In this document: positions 35,190 through 45,020 of the stretch, in pieces
Numbering within the stretch: the stretch's first letter is position 1
Layout of the letters: each line of letters begins with the position of its first letter
Origin: Saturnia japonica
Lineage: Eukaryota > Arthropoda > Insecta > Lepidoptera > Saturniidae
Reading direction: 5' to 3'
Length of the DNA stretch: 64,000 nt
Assembly (NCBI GenBank): GCA_033032175.1
Contig: CM065313.1
Location: 12,005,327-12,069,326, forward strand
Position numbers and translations under genes: made by a program
The notes under the pieces: generated by a model
What the model was told of the DNA's origin: nothing
Database searches by the model: none
What the model saw: only the letters and a program-made list of their open reading frames with translations

Positions 35190-35420
35190 ATAAAGCGATG
35201 CAGTTTGACCGAGTCGCGAGCGATGGCTCACGCGAGCAGACTGTTGCTCGACGCTCGTGGCCGGGCCGGGGTTGCGTGCGCAACTACAAAAGTCGGTGCC
35301 CCTCCAGCTCCCCTGAATCCCTTCACCTCGGACTATGCCACAACAAAGCTATTCAGACGACCTGCAAGTCTCAACGCACCATCCTCTGAGTACCATGCTT
35401 CCCTTTGTCACGAACCGTAC
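35190..35420. other. GC-rich island of unknown origin
   Basis: A sharp change from about 25% GC to well above 50% GC across ~200 bp, with two overlapping plus-strand frames open throughout (from 35169 and 35180). The 5' part contains mirrored GAGTCGCGAGCGATGGCTCA and GCTCGACGCTCG strings. No peptide is recognised; it may be a fragment of a GC-rich retroelement like those at 39.5 and 49.4 kb. Confidence 0.45.
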
Positions 35421-35554
35421 TGATCAACTCTTTTCGTTCTCAATTTCATAAGATGTATTTATATAAATATATATCTCTCCATATATCTATTTATTTTGAC
35501 GCTGCAGAAGCACTTGTTAAGGTCAAGGTTTTTATGCCTAACTTCGTAATATTG

Positions 35555-35765
35555 TCTAATTTTCAAAGTTCGTGGCTGCCGTTACAATTGTTGACATTTT
35601 GTCGCAACTCAAAATACTTTTTTCCAGTTATTATTTATAATCGACTTCACAAATGGAAAATAACTCAAAGCCCACCAATATTACATATTAAAAGGTTGAA
35701 TAAACTAAGTTAAAGAATTAAAATAAAAACCACATGACAGATAACGATCCCGCCAAAATCTCTTC
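35555..35765. repeat. Dispersed repeat shared with 15.2-15.7 kb
   Basis: Direct-orientation partner of the repeat at 15240-15670, ending GAATTAAAATAAAAACCACA, then TGACAGATAACGATCCCGCC. The 102-codon open frame across it is not supported as a gene. Confidence 0.6.
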
Positions 35766-35944
35766 CATATATCCCTATTAAACAAATATTAGATACTGTT
35801 GTATCTATTTCTATAGTAAAAATATTATTTTCAAAACTGTACTTGTTAATTGTATTAATTTTGCTGGACCATGGATTTAACTTTTAAGTAGCTAAATCTA
35901 TGTGCTGGACAATATTAAGTCGAGTTTATAAGAAATAGTCGTAG

Positions 35945-36290
35945 TTCACGAATGGTTGAAGAATGCCAGTGGAATATTCATTCGATGGCCACACATGGGC
36001 ATATCCAGGTACGGCTTCGAGATAACTCAACAAGGTGTTGGTATGCGCGTGGTAACCGTGTGGATGTCGAATGGTTTTCCACTCAACATTTTCCCTACTT
36101 CCTACGATATTGGGGCCTTCAAACGAGGCGTGAACAAATGTTTGGGCAGGCCGGCATTACTGAGACTACTGCCTATGTTTTTGGACTGTATCGTTTACTT
36201 ACCATCAAGTGTTTTAGATTTCTCTACCATACCTCGGCATACACTTACGATATTTTTAGAATTTGTTTACCTACATAACACATGAGCATA
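35945..36290 (+). pseudogene. Decayed LINE ORF2 C-terminus
   Basis: The frame open at 35956-36285 contains NIFPTSYDIGAFKRGVNKCL, which resembles the end of insect LINE ORF2 proteins (the NxLPxxVFPxSYDLGxFKxxVNRFL pattern) with drift. The tail GTTTACTTACCATCAAGTG is the lepidopteran LINE 3' UTR string also seen near 20540. No ATG start at the right place, so it is a relic. Confidence 0.55.
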
Positions 36291-36653
36291 AAGAAAGCTT
36301 GAAAAATATCCTAAAGAACCGTGACATCTATTTTAAATATATGAAAAACTGCATTAATAGATTTTCAAAAAAAGTTAATCACGAGTCGGGAATCGAAGGT
36401 AATTAATTAATTAATGTTTAGGAAAAAAGTATGTCATTTTATTACGACAATTATTGATAGTGTAGGTGGTAAAGAATAAATGTTGCTAGGAAACCCTGTG
36501 TTTATAATTAAAAGAAAATCGTGTGACTGTACTCGTACTGTGACTCGTACCAGCAGATAGTTGAAAAATACTAAATTTCTCGGCGTTCGAAATCATCGAA
36601 AATTCAAAATTGTAAATCCTCAGTGTTTGAAATCGCGTCTTCCAGCGAAAAGA

Positions 36654-36696
36654 GGTATTCTCCCAGTAGTGGGACAAGCTGTTATTGTGATGATTT
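36654..36696 (+). repeat. Lepidopteran non-LTR retroposon 3' tail
   Basis: TTCTCCCAGTAGTGGGACAA followed by GTGATGATTTTATT is the same tail type as at 1151. Confidence 0.6.
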
Positions 36697-36701
36697 TATT
36701 A

Positions 36702-36965
36702 CTAGCTGATCCTTCCTCCACGTCTGTGGTGTTTAACACCACGGCAAGAAAACAAATTGCTGAACACATAGTCCTTATAAAAATCGTAGTTTCTTAAAAC
36801 TTTTACAACTTTTTATTCAATGAAGATATCGTGATCATTTTTTTAAGTTAAGGTCCAAGTATCTAAAGGGTATAACAAAAAAAAATTATTAAAATCTATC
36901 TAGTAGTTTTTGCGTGATCCGTGCGTAACTGCAAACCTCAATCATTTTATTTATGTAGATTTATA
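36702..36965 (-). mobile_element. Helitron-like fragment (family H2, copy 2)
   Basis: CTAG at 36702-36705 (preceded by A on the plus strand) forms the minus-strand 3' end. The interior ATCTATCTAGTAGTTTTTGC at about 36890-36910 matches copy 1 at 13834-14030. A small palindrome GTGGTGTTTAACACCAC lies at 36727-36743. Confidence 0.55.
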
Positions 36966-37057
36966 GACAGAAAAGTACAATTTTACTACTATCGCAATCA
37001 TTTTCTAATTATAAAGTAAATGTTATATTAATTGAAAATATTACCCATTTTAAGTCA

Positions 37058-37063
37058 TTTATT
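37058..37063 (-). terminator. Poly(A) signal of the MGAT2-like gene
   Basis: AATAAA on the minus strand, about 26 nt past the stop codon, in sequence that is AT-rich but otherwise lacks the hexamer at this spacing. It supports a transcribed single-exon gene. Confidence 0.6.
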
Positions 37064-37088
37064 TGTCTTTTAAATAGTAAAAGATTAA

Positions 37089-38474
37089 TCAAGATAAAGG
37101 AATATAATCTTTAAATTCATTATTCATTTCTAATATTATTTTTTTTATTTTTCTTATCGTTATATTGCTGCACATTGCTTTGTCTCTTGGATCATTCCAA
37201 CCTCCATTATTTTCACTATAATCAAACACAAAATATTCTTCATTTTCTAAATTAATATTATAGTAAACCTCGAGGTAAACTGGAGCTAATTCATTATTAA
37301 TGGTTTTGTTAAGGTCCATGACTTTAAATAAAGTCTCTATTATTTCGAAATCATGAATCATGCTGTATTTGCCGGTAGCTATCTTAAATGCTCTTGGCAT
37401 CAAACTATATATAACTTTAAAACTTTTTCCTTCTCTTCGATTTAGCGAAATATAATATAAAGAACGAGACCAAGAGTAGTCATCAATATAACAATACAGA
37501 TCATAATGTGATACAATAATATTCCAAACAGAATAATCAAACGCCAGTACACCAGAATGTTCTCGAGGATCCCAGTTAGTTACTTCAACTCCGTACACAC
37601 TTGCACCTTGGACGTCTAGAACTGAATTTGTCGCCAAAGATATAAACTCACAGTTAGGCAACGAGTCCATTATTTTGTTCATATATAATACCATGTAGAG
37701 GAAATCATCCATAAAAAAATAATCGTGATCTAAAAATATAACTATTCCTTTGTGATTTACGGTGCAAGTTAAATTTTCAAATACTCTATTGGCTGTCCAC
37801 CACCAGTGATGTTTTATTTCAGATAACTCCGGATTACGATAATGTCCGTGGATGTCTGAATAATACGCCCCAGTACAGTTAATGGATTGAGCAATTTTTA
37901 TATCAATATCGTTAGGACAATCGCCTTTCTGATAACCAGGAAACTGGTGTGGATATAATTGTACAGAGTATGGGAAAAAAATTTGTAATATCCGACAGAA
38001 ATCTATACTTTTTATTAAAGTATTAACATTTTCATCAAAATAAGAATGTGAAAATATTATCAAAGCATTATCGATCCCTTTTATTTGGGCTAAAGAAGTT
38101 AAAAAATATTTTAAACTTGAAGAAAATTTACCCACGAGTATAACCATAATGACTGTATTTTCATTCACAGATCCATAGGTGTCCACGTTTAATATTGATT
38201 CTTGTGAATTATATTTATATATCATTTTTTTTATATAAACTCTATCAATGGGCACGCTGTTTGTCTGTGTTTCCATAAAAATAAATTTTCGTGCGTATGC
38301 TGGAATATTAGATAACACTGCATCTTCATGATTTCGTTTTATTTTATATATTAATACAATAAGTAAAATTATAATCATAAATAAGAAATTCCTGAAATGT
38401 ACAAGAAATGTTTGGAATCTTCTTGATTTAGGTTTAACATTGCGAAATCGCCGCCTTAAAAACACATAGCACAT
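37089..38474 (-). CDS. MGAT2-family glycosyltransferase (GnT-II-like), divergent, intronless
   Basis: The family enzyme adds beta-1,2-GlcNAc to the alpha-1,6 arm of N-glycans in the Golgi. The frame is open further to a GTG at 38504, but the first ATG is at 38474, giving 461 residues, near the family's usual ~450. Layout: basic cytosolic tail, a signal-anchor at about residues 30-44, then the lumenal domain. Family motifs in order: FSHSYF (141-146), FFPYSVQLYPHQFPG (166-180), GDCPND (184-189), GHYRNPELSEIKHHWWW (210-226), FLDHDYFFMDDF (247-258), TNWDPREHSGV (299-309), CYIDDYSWSRSL (328-339) and NGGWNDPRD (423-431). Changes: the family EEDH reads DHDY, YDDYNWDW reads IDDYSWSR (the Asp I recall as catalytic base is Ser), and the HAG metal-ligand His is Lys. 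Four N-x-S/T sequons are present. A poly(A) signal lies just after the stop. The single unbroken frame with intact N- and C-terminal motifs argues for selection; substrate and activity are uncertain. Confidence 0.9.
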   Translation of the reverse strand: MCYVFLRRRFRNVKPKSRRFQTFLVHFRNFLFMIIILLIVLIYKIKRNHEDAVLSNIPAYARKFIFMETQTNSVPIDRVYIKKMIYKYNSQESILNVDTYGSVNENTVIMVILVGKFSSSLKYFLTSLAQIKGIDNALIIFSHSYFDENVNTLIKSIDFCRILQIFFPYSVQLYPHQFPGYQKGDCPNDIDIKIAQSINCTGAYYSDIHGHYRNPELSEIKHHWWWTANRVFENLTCTVNHKGIVIFLDHDYFFMDDFLYMVLYMNKIMDSLPNCEFISLATNSVLDVQGASVYGVEVTNWDPREHSGVLAFDYSVWNIIVSHYDLYCYIDDYSWSRSLYYISLNRREGKSFKVIYSLMPRAFKIATGKYSMIHDFEIIETLFKVMDLNKTINNELAPVYLEVYYNINLENEEYFVFDYSENNGGWNDPRDKAMCSNITIRKIKKIILEMNNEFKDYIPLS

Positions 38475-38765
38475 AATACAAGCACTTATATCGCTGAATA
38501 TCACTAAAAAACAACAAAACTATTATTCAAAATGACGCTAAAGTTTTTCTAAATGTACCAGTCTGCTGTCAAGAATTAAACAGATTGAAAAACGTGCGAA
38601 ACCCTAGATTCTGTCAACATATAAAATAGATTTTATTAAAGCTGCTTGACCTTTTTTATAAATATTATAATGACCATTACAAATTCTTACTGATAACTTT
38701 AATTGTAATTATGAATGTATCTACACATAACTTTATTTTTATTTATTTAGCTAATTGTAATACCT

Positions 38766-38982
38766 AGTCAAACTTGGGGAAACCGTCGTAGCGTTTTCTT
38801 AGGCCACTAATTACAGACTAACTTTCTTAAACTCTTAAAGATTAAATATAAGCTATGTATTCCCATAACATATCATCCGATACCCTGCGTGTGGGCGACC
38901 GGCGACATATCGTCAGCATAACAATCCTTGTTGTTACAATGTTAAGAACACAGGGCGACCGGATGACGGTGCCGTCATAACT
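38766..38982 (-). repeat. Errantivirus 3' LTR with internal deletion
   Basis: 217 bp versus 271 bp for the 5' LTR. The missing ~54 bp lie between GCGTTTT and CTTAG (plus strand) and include the minus-strand AATAAA present in the 5' LTR. Outside the gap the LTRs differ by a handful of substitutions and 1-2 base indels, so the insertion is not recent. Confidence 0.93.
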
Positions 38983-39508
38983 CCTCCCTCCGCAAGTTCG
39001 AGGTCATCCTCAGGATGGGGATGATCTCGATTCTCATCCCTTTTAAATAATTTCTCAATTCTATTTCTACAAACTAACATAATTATACACGTAACCATAA
39101 TTATATAAAAGATTAAATGTACTATGCTAACACTCTTATTGTCTAGAACACTATTATACTTTTCACTATTATCACTATAAATTTCACTCCTACTTTTCTG
39201 CACTAAATAATTGAGATAGTGTATGTCGACCAAATCGATTCCATTGAGACTGATGGGTTCTCGCTGCATATCGGAAGGTTCAGGTGATATTTTAGGTAAA
39301 TTAATTACCGGGAACTTCGTATAGATAATATCTTTTCCTTGGGTTTGGTGTTTCTTTAGGTTTAAATGTTTTATTTGGACTTGACAGTCGTCGTCCATTG
39401 ACAGCAGATAAGTTCCACAGATACTTTCTTGTGTTATCTCGTTTTCACAATGTTTGGTAAGGAATGTTTCAGTTTATGCAAAAACTATCCATTGATTGGG
39501 TTGAATCA
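38934..39508 (-). pseudogene. env: Errantivirus env, C-terminal part
   Basis: This is the membrane-proximal part of the F-like envelope protein downstream of the LINE insertion. The 154-codon open stretch (39398-38934) has a hydrophobic anchor near residues 89-109 (VSIVHLIFYIIMVTCIIMLVC) followed by a basic then acidic cytoplasmic tail of about 45 residues. It ends inside the 3' LTR, as in other errantiviruses. The same frame continues up to the LINE junction at 39508, with one TAA and cysteine-containing ectodomain sequence. It is separated from the rest of env by the insertion and cannot be translated as part of it. Confidence 0.85.
38983..38991 (-). other. Polypurine tract
   Basis: GGAGGGAGG on the minus strand immediately before the LTR start, the expected plus-strand primer site for reverse transcription. 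Confidence 0.85.
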
Positions 39509-42110
39509 GGTCAGCCTTCACATGGGGTGCGATGTCAGGAACCTCCTCGTGGTGCACCCCGGGCAACGTCGACCAGTCTGGTCGACGGCTGATACCTGAC
39601 AAACTCCTCCCGGTATCCCTCTGATTATCAGAGGGGACTGTGGAGAGGTATTGGCTGGAGGGCCATTAAAAGCTCCTGGGTGTGGTATGTGCGCGGCGCA
39701 CCCAGTACCGGGTTGGGGCCGATAAGGGCTCAATTTGAGACCCAAGGGGCCAGTTCCGGACAGCGGCTGGCGGGATCGGTAGCTTTTAGTTATTACTCCA
39801 GGAGGGAACCAGCTCCGCTGGAGAATCCCTCCCTGAGCATAGCTCGGGCTGCCCCACGTTCTCTGGGGGGGGGGGGGCAAAGTTTTGCGCGATTCTGGAA
39901 CAGAAAAGACGACCAGGGCTAGTTTAAGGACAACCGATTGTACGAACCAAATGACGACTACGGCTTCACATCAAGGGAATGTTGTGCCTATCGTGAGGAT
40001 TGAGCGGGATCCCTCGCTCGATAATTTCGCCGTCAGGCACTGGTCAGATGACTCTGTTGGCTTAGGGCCGGGGCATGCTGCCGACAGAAAGCGTCCGCGT
40101 GCTATAGGCAAGGCTGATACGGACCGGGAGGAAACCCCTCCCGAATTGAATTGAAATTTAATTGAATTGGAATTGGGCTCCTCCGCAGGGCGAGCGCACG
40201 TGATGGGTGTGGCGCCGCAGGATTGTCCCCTTCCTGGGTTGACAAGCTCTGCTGACGATGGAGTTGTGGATGAAGCCGGTGTTTCTGCGGATGAGGCTGG
40301 GGCCTTTGCCGATGTGCGGGTACTTGAGGGCATAGAGCACCTCGATCCCGACAGGTTGAGGACCCTCGCAAAGGAAAAGGTTGACGCGATCCTTGAGGTT
40401 GCCAAGAAATCTGGCAACCTCAAGGGTACGATGGTTAAAAAACTGAAGGAGGCAGCGTGGACCCTCCAAGAGGTCACCGCCACAACTCTCACGCGTACGG
40501 TGATGCAGGAGACGCTTGTTCTACGGCGCGAGACGTAGAGGCTCCGTCGGGAGATTGATGATCTCAAGGCGAAGCTCTCCTCGTTACGCGGTCGGGTGGA
40601 AGTTTTGCCTGCGCCACCGACGCAAGAGCTGCCGGTAAGCCAGGGGCAGGAGTCCCTGATGCAGGTGGTAATGGATGCGATGGCGGAGCACATGCCGAGG
40701 ATGGAGCGGTCCCTCCGGCTGTCAATGGGGGAGGTAATTACCGCCCGCATAGAGGCCTTGGATGACCGCCTCATACCCGCCAGTGTGATCCGCCCTTCTC
40801 TAGCCGCGGACAGACAGACTGCTCCGGGTCCCGCTACGCCCAAGCCTGCTAGGGCTAAAAATGAGGGAAATAAGAATAAAGTGGCTGGATCTGGCTTTGC
40901 GCCTGTGGACGAACATTCCCTGAGGATGGAGTTAGCCGAGCCTACAGTTCCGGCCTCTACTCCTCCTCAGGTATCTACGGAATCCAATGAAGAGGTTTGG
41001 ACGACGGTGACCCGTCGCCGCCGACGTAAAAAACGTGCAAAGGCGCCAGTGGCGTCCGCGGGATTGGCTCTTGCTAAAGGCGGGAAAACGCCGAAGAAGA
41101 AGAAGAAGAAATCAAGTGTCAAGCTTCCCTCGAAGCCACGCTCAGCTGCAGTTGTGATTACACTGCAGCCTGAGGAGTTGGCAGGAGGACTGACTTACTT
41201 GGATGCCCTCACTAAGGCGCGGGACCGAATTGAAGTGGCCGAATTGGGAATAGAGAAGATTTCGCTTCGGCCCACTGCATCAGGGTCACGGATTATCGAA
41301 ATCCCTGGTGCGCAGGGATCAGAGCAGGCTGAAAAGCTGGCTCAACAGCTCCGTGAGCTAATAGGAGATGTGGCCACAGTGGCCGGCCCATTAAAAAAGC
41401 CAACGTGAGGATAATAGGCCTTGACGAGTCAGTTATGGTCGATGAGGTCGTGGCGGCTGCAGCAGCGAAGGCCGGCTGTGAGCAAGCTCTTATCAGATCT
41501 GGGCCCATACGAGCCTATAGCAGGGGCATGGGAGTGGTACACTTATCGCTTCCTGCTACCGCTCTAAGAAGTTTGGTGGAGGCAGGTCGTCTCCTGGTCG
41601 GGTGGAGTGCGGCACATGTGCGCCTCCTGGAGGGTGGGCCCATGTGCTGTTTTAAGTGCATGGGTGTGGGCCACACGTGCCCACTCTGTCCGTCGACTGT
41701 CGACCGGGGAAAAGCTTAAAGCGCCGCTGATGCCAATTACCTCAGCAGAGGTTAGCGTAGACGTTGGGTAGAAGGGAGGCGCTTTTCGCCTCCTTTCTCT
41801 GCCCTTGATGAACCAAGGGGAGATGGGTCGGGGGGGCCGTATTCCCATTGCACTGGTTTAGCCGTCTGGGAGACAGTCGGGGTTGTACCAGACTGTCTCT
41901 CTTTAGCGCCGGGGCCCAATTGGGGCCAGCCGCCGGGACGACGCGGCAGATTGCAACCGCATTGCCCGCGGCGTCCCGCTATGGCGGCCGATGGTACACC
42001 GTGGAGTTTTTAGTGAGTAGGAATCTCACATAACCACACGTCCCCCCGGGCGGGTGTGCACCCATGAAGGGTTTATCCACGTTAAAAAAAAAAAAGGTCA
42101 CCCTTCACAT
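39509..42110 (+). mobile_element. GC-rich ORF1-only LINE (R1-like) inserted in env, 15-bp target duplication
   Basis: The insertion 39524-42095 is bounded by GGTCAGCCTTCACAT (39509-39523) and GGTCACCCTTCACAT (42096-42110), one mismatch in 15, with an A12 tail at the right end. It is plus-strand, opposite to the provirus. It keeps a ~430-bp 5' UTR, ORF1 and a ~370-bp 3' UTR (CCGTATTCCCATTGCACTGG through CCCCCCGGGCGGGTGTGCAC), but ORF2 (endonuclease/RT) is entirely absent, so the copy was internally deleted before or during insertion. Its GC content is far above the flanks. Confidence 0.92.
39951..41719 (+). pseudogene. LINE ORF1 (gag-like) with coiled coil and zinc knuckle
   Basis: ORF1 proteins of R1-like LINEs bind the element's RNA. 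The first ATG is 39951 (VVPIVRIERDPSL soon after). A stop at 40152-40154 precedes an AATTGAATTG-type slippage stretch (40142-40176) that shifts the frame. The second piece (40167 on) has a helical, heptad-rich region and an in-frame TAG at 40536-40538 after LRRET; the same frame resumes RLRREIDDLKAKLSSLRGRV, clearly coiled coil. A lysine-rich run KTPKKKKKKSS lies near 41085-41120. Another frame change at about 41403 leads to RIIGLDESVMVDEV and a single knuckle CFKCMGVGHTCPLC (about 41643-41690), where most relatives have two or three. The end is cut by the deletion. Confidence 0.85.
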
Positions 42111-43248
42111 CCTCAATGATAATCGGAACTGGATTGCAACTTGTAATGTTTGTGGAAAATTGCATGAGTTGGGTGATACAATTATCTTTAACAAGTGGAG
42201 ATACGCTGTCCTCGAAACACAAAAAGCGGTCTTCATCAATCTCGCTGCATGGCTGGGAGAGCGGCTTGGTTTTCAGACCTTTCGTTAGGAGGTAAGGGTA
42301 TTTGGGTATGATAAGAGTGGTAAGATCGTTGCTTATATTGCGGATGGGCAATGGAATTAGTTTGTAGTAATTAAAAACTACGTTTCTTATTAAGGGGATA
42401 TCCATTATAAATTTTATCTGATTTTGTTTAATGTATGCTTTCATTTCTATACACTGTTCTATCTTTATAAGGTTGTCTATACTCACAGGATATACTAATT
42501 TATCGGTTTTCTCGATATCTTTTAACAAAGCCAGTAGTTCGACCGTGTCTACAATTGATTGATGTAATAATTTTATTTTAGCGAAGGCAATAGCTGCTTA
42601 AATTTCATTCAACCGGATATAAATGGTTTGAAAGTTATTTGTAAAAATGTAAAAGAGATGAATTATTTTATTACCAGTTTGAAATAGCTTCGTTTTATCT
42701 AAACTATGATTTATATCATTGATACTTTCATTAATTTGAATGAAATTGTAACGGGTAGAATTAGTTATATTTACAAAGTTACCCACCATTTCAGTGATAA
42801 TTGTCATTTTGTTGGATATTTTATCTTGTCTATTTTTTAATTCATGGATTAAGTTTTCGTACCTTACAGCATCATCGTTATCCAGGTTGCCAGTAATGGT
42901 TTTAATTAATGTTCCAAGAGGATTAAGTAAACCTCGCTTAGCTCTTACCAATGACGGAACTAATTCCTTATATTTTTCTATAGTTATGTTCATAGCATAG
43001 TCGGTTTGTAATTGAACTTCAGGATAGTCGGAATCAAAAACTTTGGTGTCAAAGCAGCTATTAACATGTTGTTTTAATTTTAAATAATCGTTTATACTTA
43101 ATTTTAATTGATCGTAAATAAGTTTTAAATCTAGGATTTTGATAATAGTCCATTTATCGTGGCTGATGACAGCTTGGCCTTCTTTTACAGGTAAAAGTCC
43201 CGGGTTCTTGTGAATTGGCTGCAGATGAAGGGCCTGGCCGTGGATCAC
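42082..43248 (-). pseudogene. env: Errantivirus env, N-terminal and central parts
   Basis: The F-like fusion glycoprotein is homologous to baculovirus F. The 216-codon frame (43248-42598) starts at GTG, not ATG, consistent with env being made from a spliced mRNA. It contains a furin-type site RAKR at its residues 102-105, followed by GLLNPLGTLIKTITG, the fusion-peptide region, then a helical segment. It stops at 42598. The next part (42528-42082) is in another frame, has several cysteines and runs into the LINE poly(A) at 42095. Env is thus broken by at least one frameshift before the insertion. Confidence 0.88.
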
Positions 43249-45020
43249 GTGTACCGCCAGAAGTACAAACCTGTGGAGGACGTTTGATGTCTTTAATGGG
43301 GACTTTGGTATTTCTATTTCGTGTAGTAATGGGTACAGTATTTCTCTGTATCCCGCCTGTGACCTGTGCTTTTTGGTAACGTCGTTTATCTTTACTGCGT
43401 CTTGTGTTTACTCCTTTGATAAATACCGTATCTCCTACGCCTATATCAAAGTCCGTTTCTCCACCACGCTTCCCTCTTATAGCCATCTTCTTGTCAATCA
43501 TCTTATCTGTTAAATATTCATACAAGAACTTTGTTTTCCTAACATGTTGCGTAAACCGTTTGTTGAAGTCTACATGAAACGCGCTATTGGATTCTGTGTC
43601 CAAAAACAACTTCGAACGGCGTAAGGCCAGTTGTCTAATGGATTGTATAGTTATATGACATTATGGCATAGGTCATGACAGATGCAGCATCTGTTACCTT
43701 TCTTTCATATTTCACAATTCGGTAGATTTCTGTAATAGTAGAATGAAACCTTTCTACGATTCCCACTGAGTTGGGATTATGTGGGGTACCGATATGTAGT
43801 CGGATTTTATAAAATTCCAGCAATTCCTTTATTAGTGTGTTGTTGAATTCTACACCAGGATCACAGCTGACTCTGTCTGGAGTGCCGTACATAGAGAAAT
43901 ATCTTAGGAGAGCTCTTACTACTTCCGGGGTGGATTTTGTATTAACTTCAATCGCTTGGCCTAATTTACTGAAGGCGTCCACTACTGTAAGATAGTGTTT
44001 CCCTTCAATTGAAAAGGTGTCGATGAATAGTTCCTGAAACGGTTTAGTTTGTGTTTGTGATAATTGCAGTTCTGGTTTCAACGGTTTGCGATCGTACTTC
44101 ATTTTTTTGCATGTTTCACAGGAATTAATTATACTAGCAACTATTTCGTCCATACTATTCCAATAGAATACCCGTCTGAGGTGTACTAGGGTTTCCTTGA
44201 TTCCTCGGTGACTATTTTTACCTGTGTGATATTTAATCACAACATCTCGTTGTTCGTTTTCGTCATCAATGAAAATTACTCTTTTCGTACATTCATAAAA
44301 CTTTACTGACCCCTTTTGGAAAAGCTTCATAGTGGCGTCCGAAAACTGTTTGCGGTGTAATTTATTTTCAAAGTAAAAGAAATATTTTATTTTAGGTTTT
44401 GTATATTCTTTTAAGAATCTTTTAACTAACTCCGGGTTATCTAAATGCAAGTGTACTTCCAATATCCTATGTTTGGGGTTGGACAAATCTCTAACCGTTA
44501 ATTCGTTTCTGTTCCAGGTATACACGAGTACTTGATTTGGCTTTGTATCTATTGCTTCCTGTAGAATAGGCATACCATCTGTATCTATGTCGCGAGTTGA
44601 GTGTACGGTACCTATACTTCCGTTACTCGGTTTTTCGGATGCGGTTGCTGTGGTACTGCCAATAGAAGGTATCGAATAGGGTGATCTTCGGCCATCATTT
44701 ACTTCCGATGAGATACTAGCAGTTTCTTCCAAATCTGATGAAATTTCAATCACCGATGGCTTATTTTGACGTGATGTAGAGGCATCGGGATCGTTATTTC
44801 CACCTTTGCTTAGTCGTGTTATTTCTTTAGCTATATTAGCTATATGACGTTTAAGTTTCTGTTCTTTTTCATCTATGTAAACCTTCATTGATACATCGAC
44901 GTTTTCACCTAACATTTTAATCTTAATTCGTGATAATGCGTTTGCATTACAGTTTTGCTTTCCGTTTTTGTATACGATGTTATAATCAATTTCTGGTAAA
45001 CGCAGCTTCCACCTTGTCAA
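43154..45020 (-). pseudogene. pol: Errantivirus integrase (pol C-terminal part)
   Basis: The frame 45020-43635 starts within the end of RNase H (LTRWKLRLPEIDYNIVYKNG, the chromo-less linker follows), then has an acidic Ser-rich region, a zinc-binding HHCC domain (HTGKNSHRGIKETLVHL... CETCKK) and the DDE core: D in FIDTFS, D in CDPGVEF and E in GIVERFHST. It stops at 43635. The C-terminal domain continues in shifted frames, with TGLTPFEVVFGHRIQ near 43620-43575 and a basic stretch ending at 43154 that overlaps the start of env, as in other errantiviruses. Confidence 0.9.

Noticed and set aside
38475..38504. Upstream GTG start for the MGAT2-like gene
   Set aside because: GTG initiation is not expected in insects; the ATG at 38474 still leaves a complete cytosolic tail and signal-anchor.
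39971..40843. 290-codon minus-strand open frame (Ser/Arg-rich)
   Set aside because: Antisense shadow of the GC-rich LINE ORF1, which has coiled-coil and zinc-knuckle features on the plus strand.
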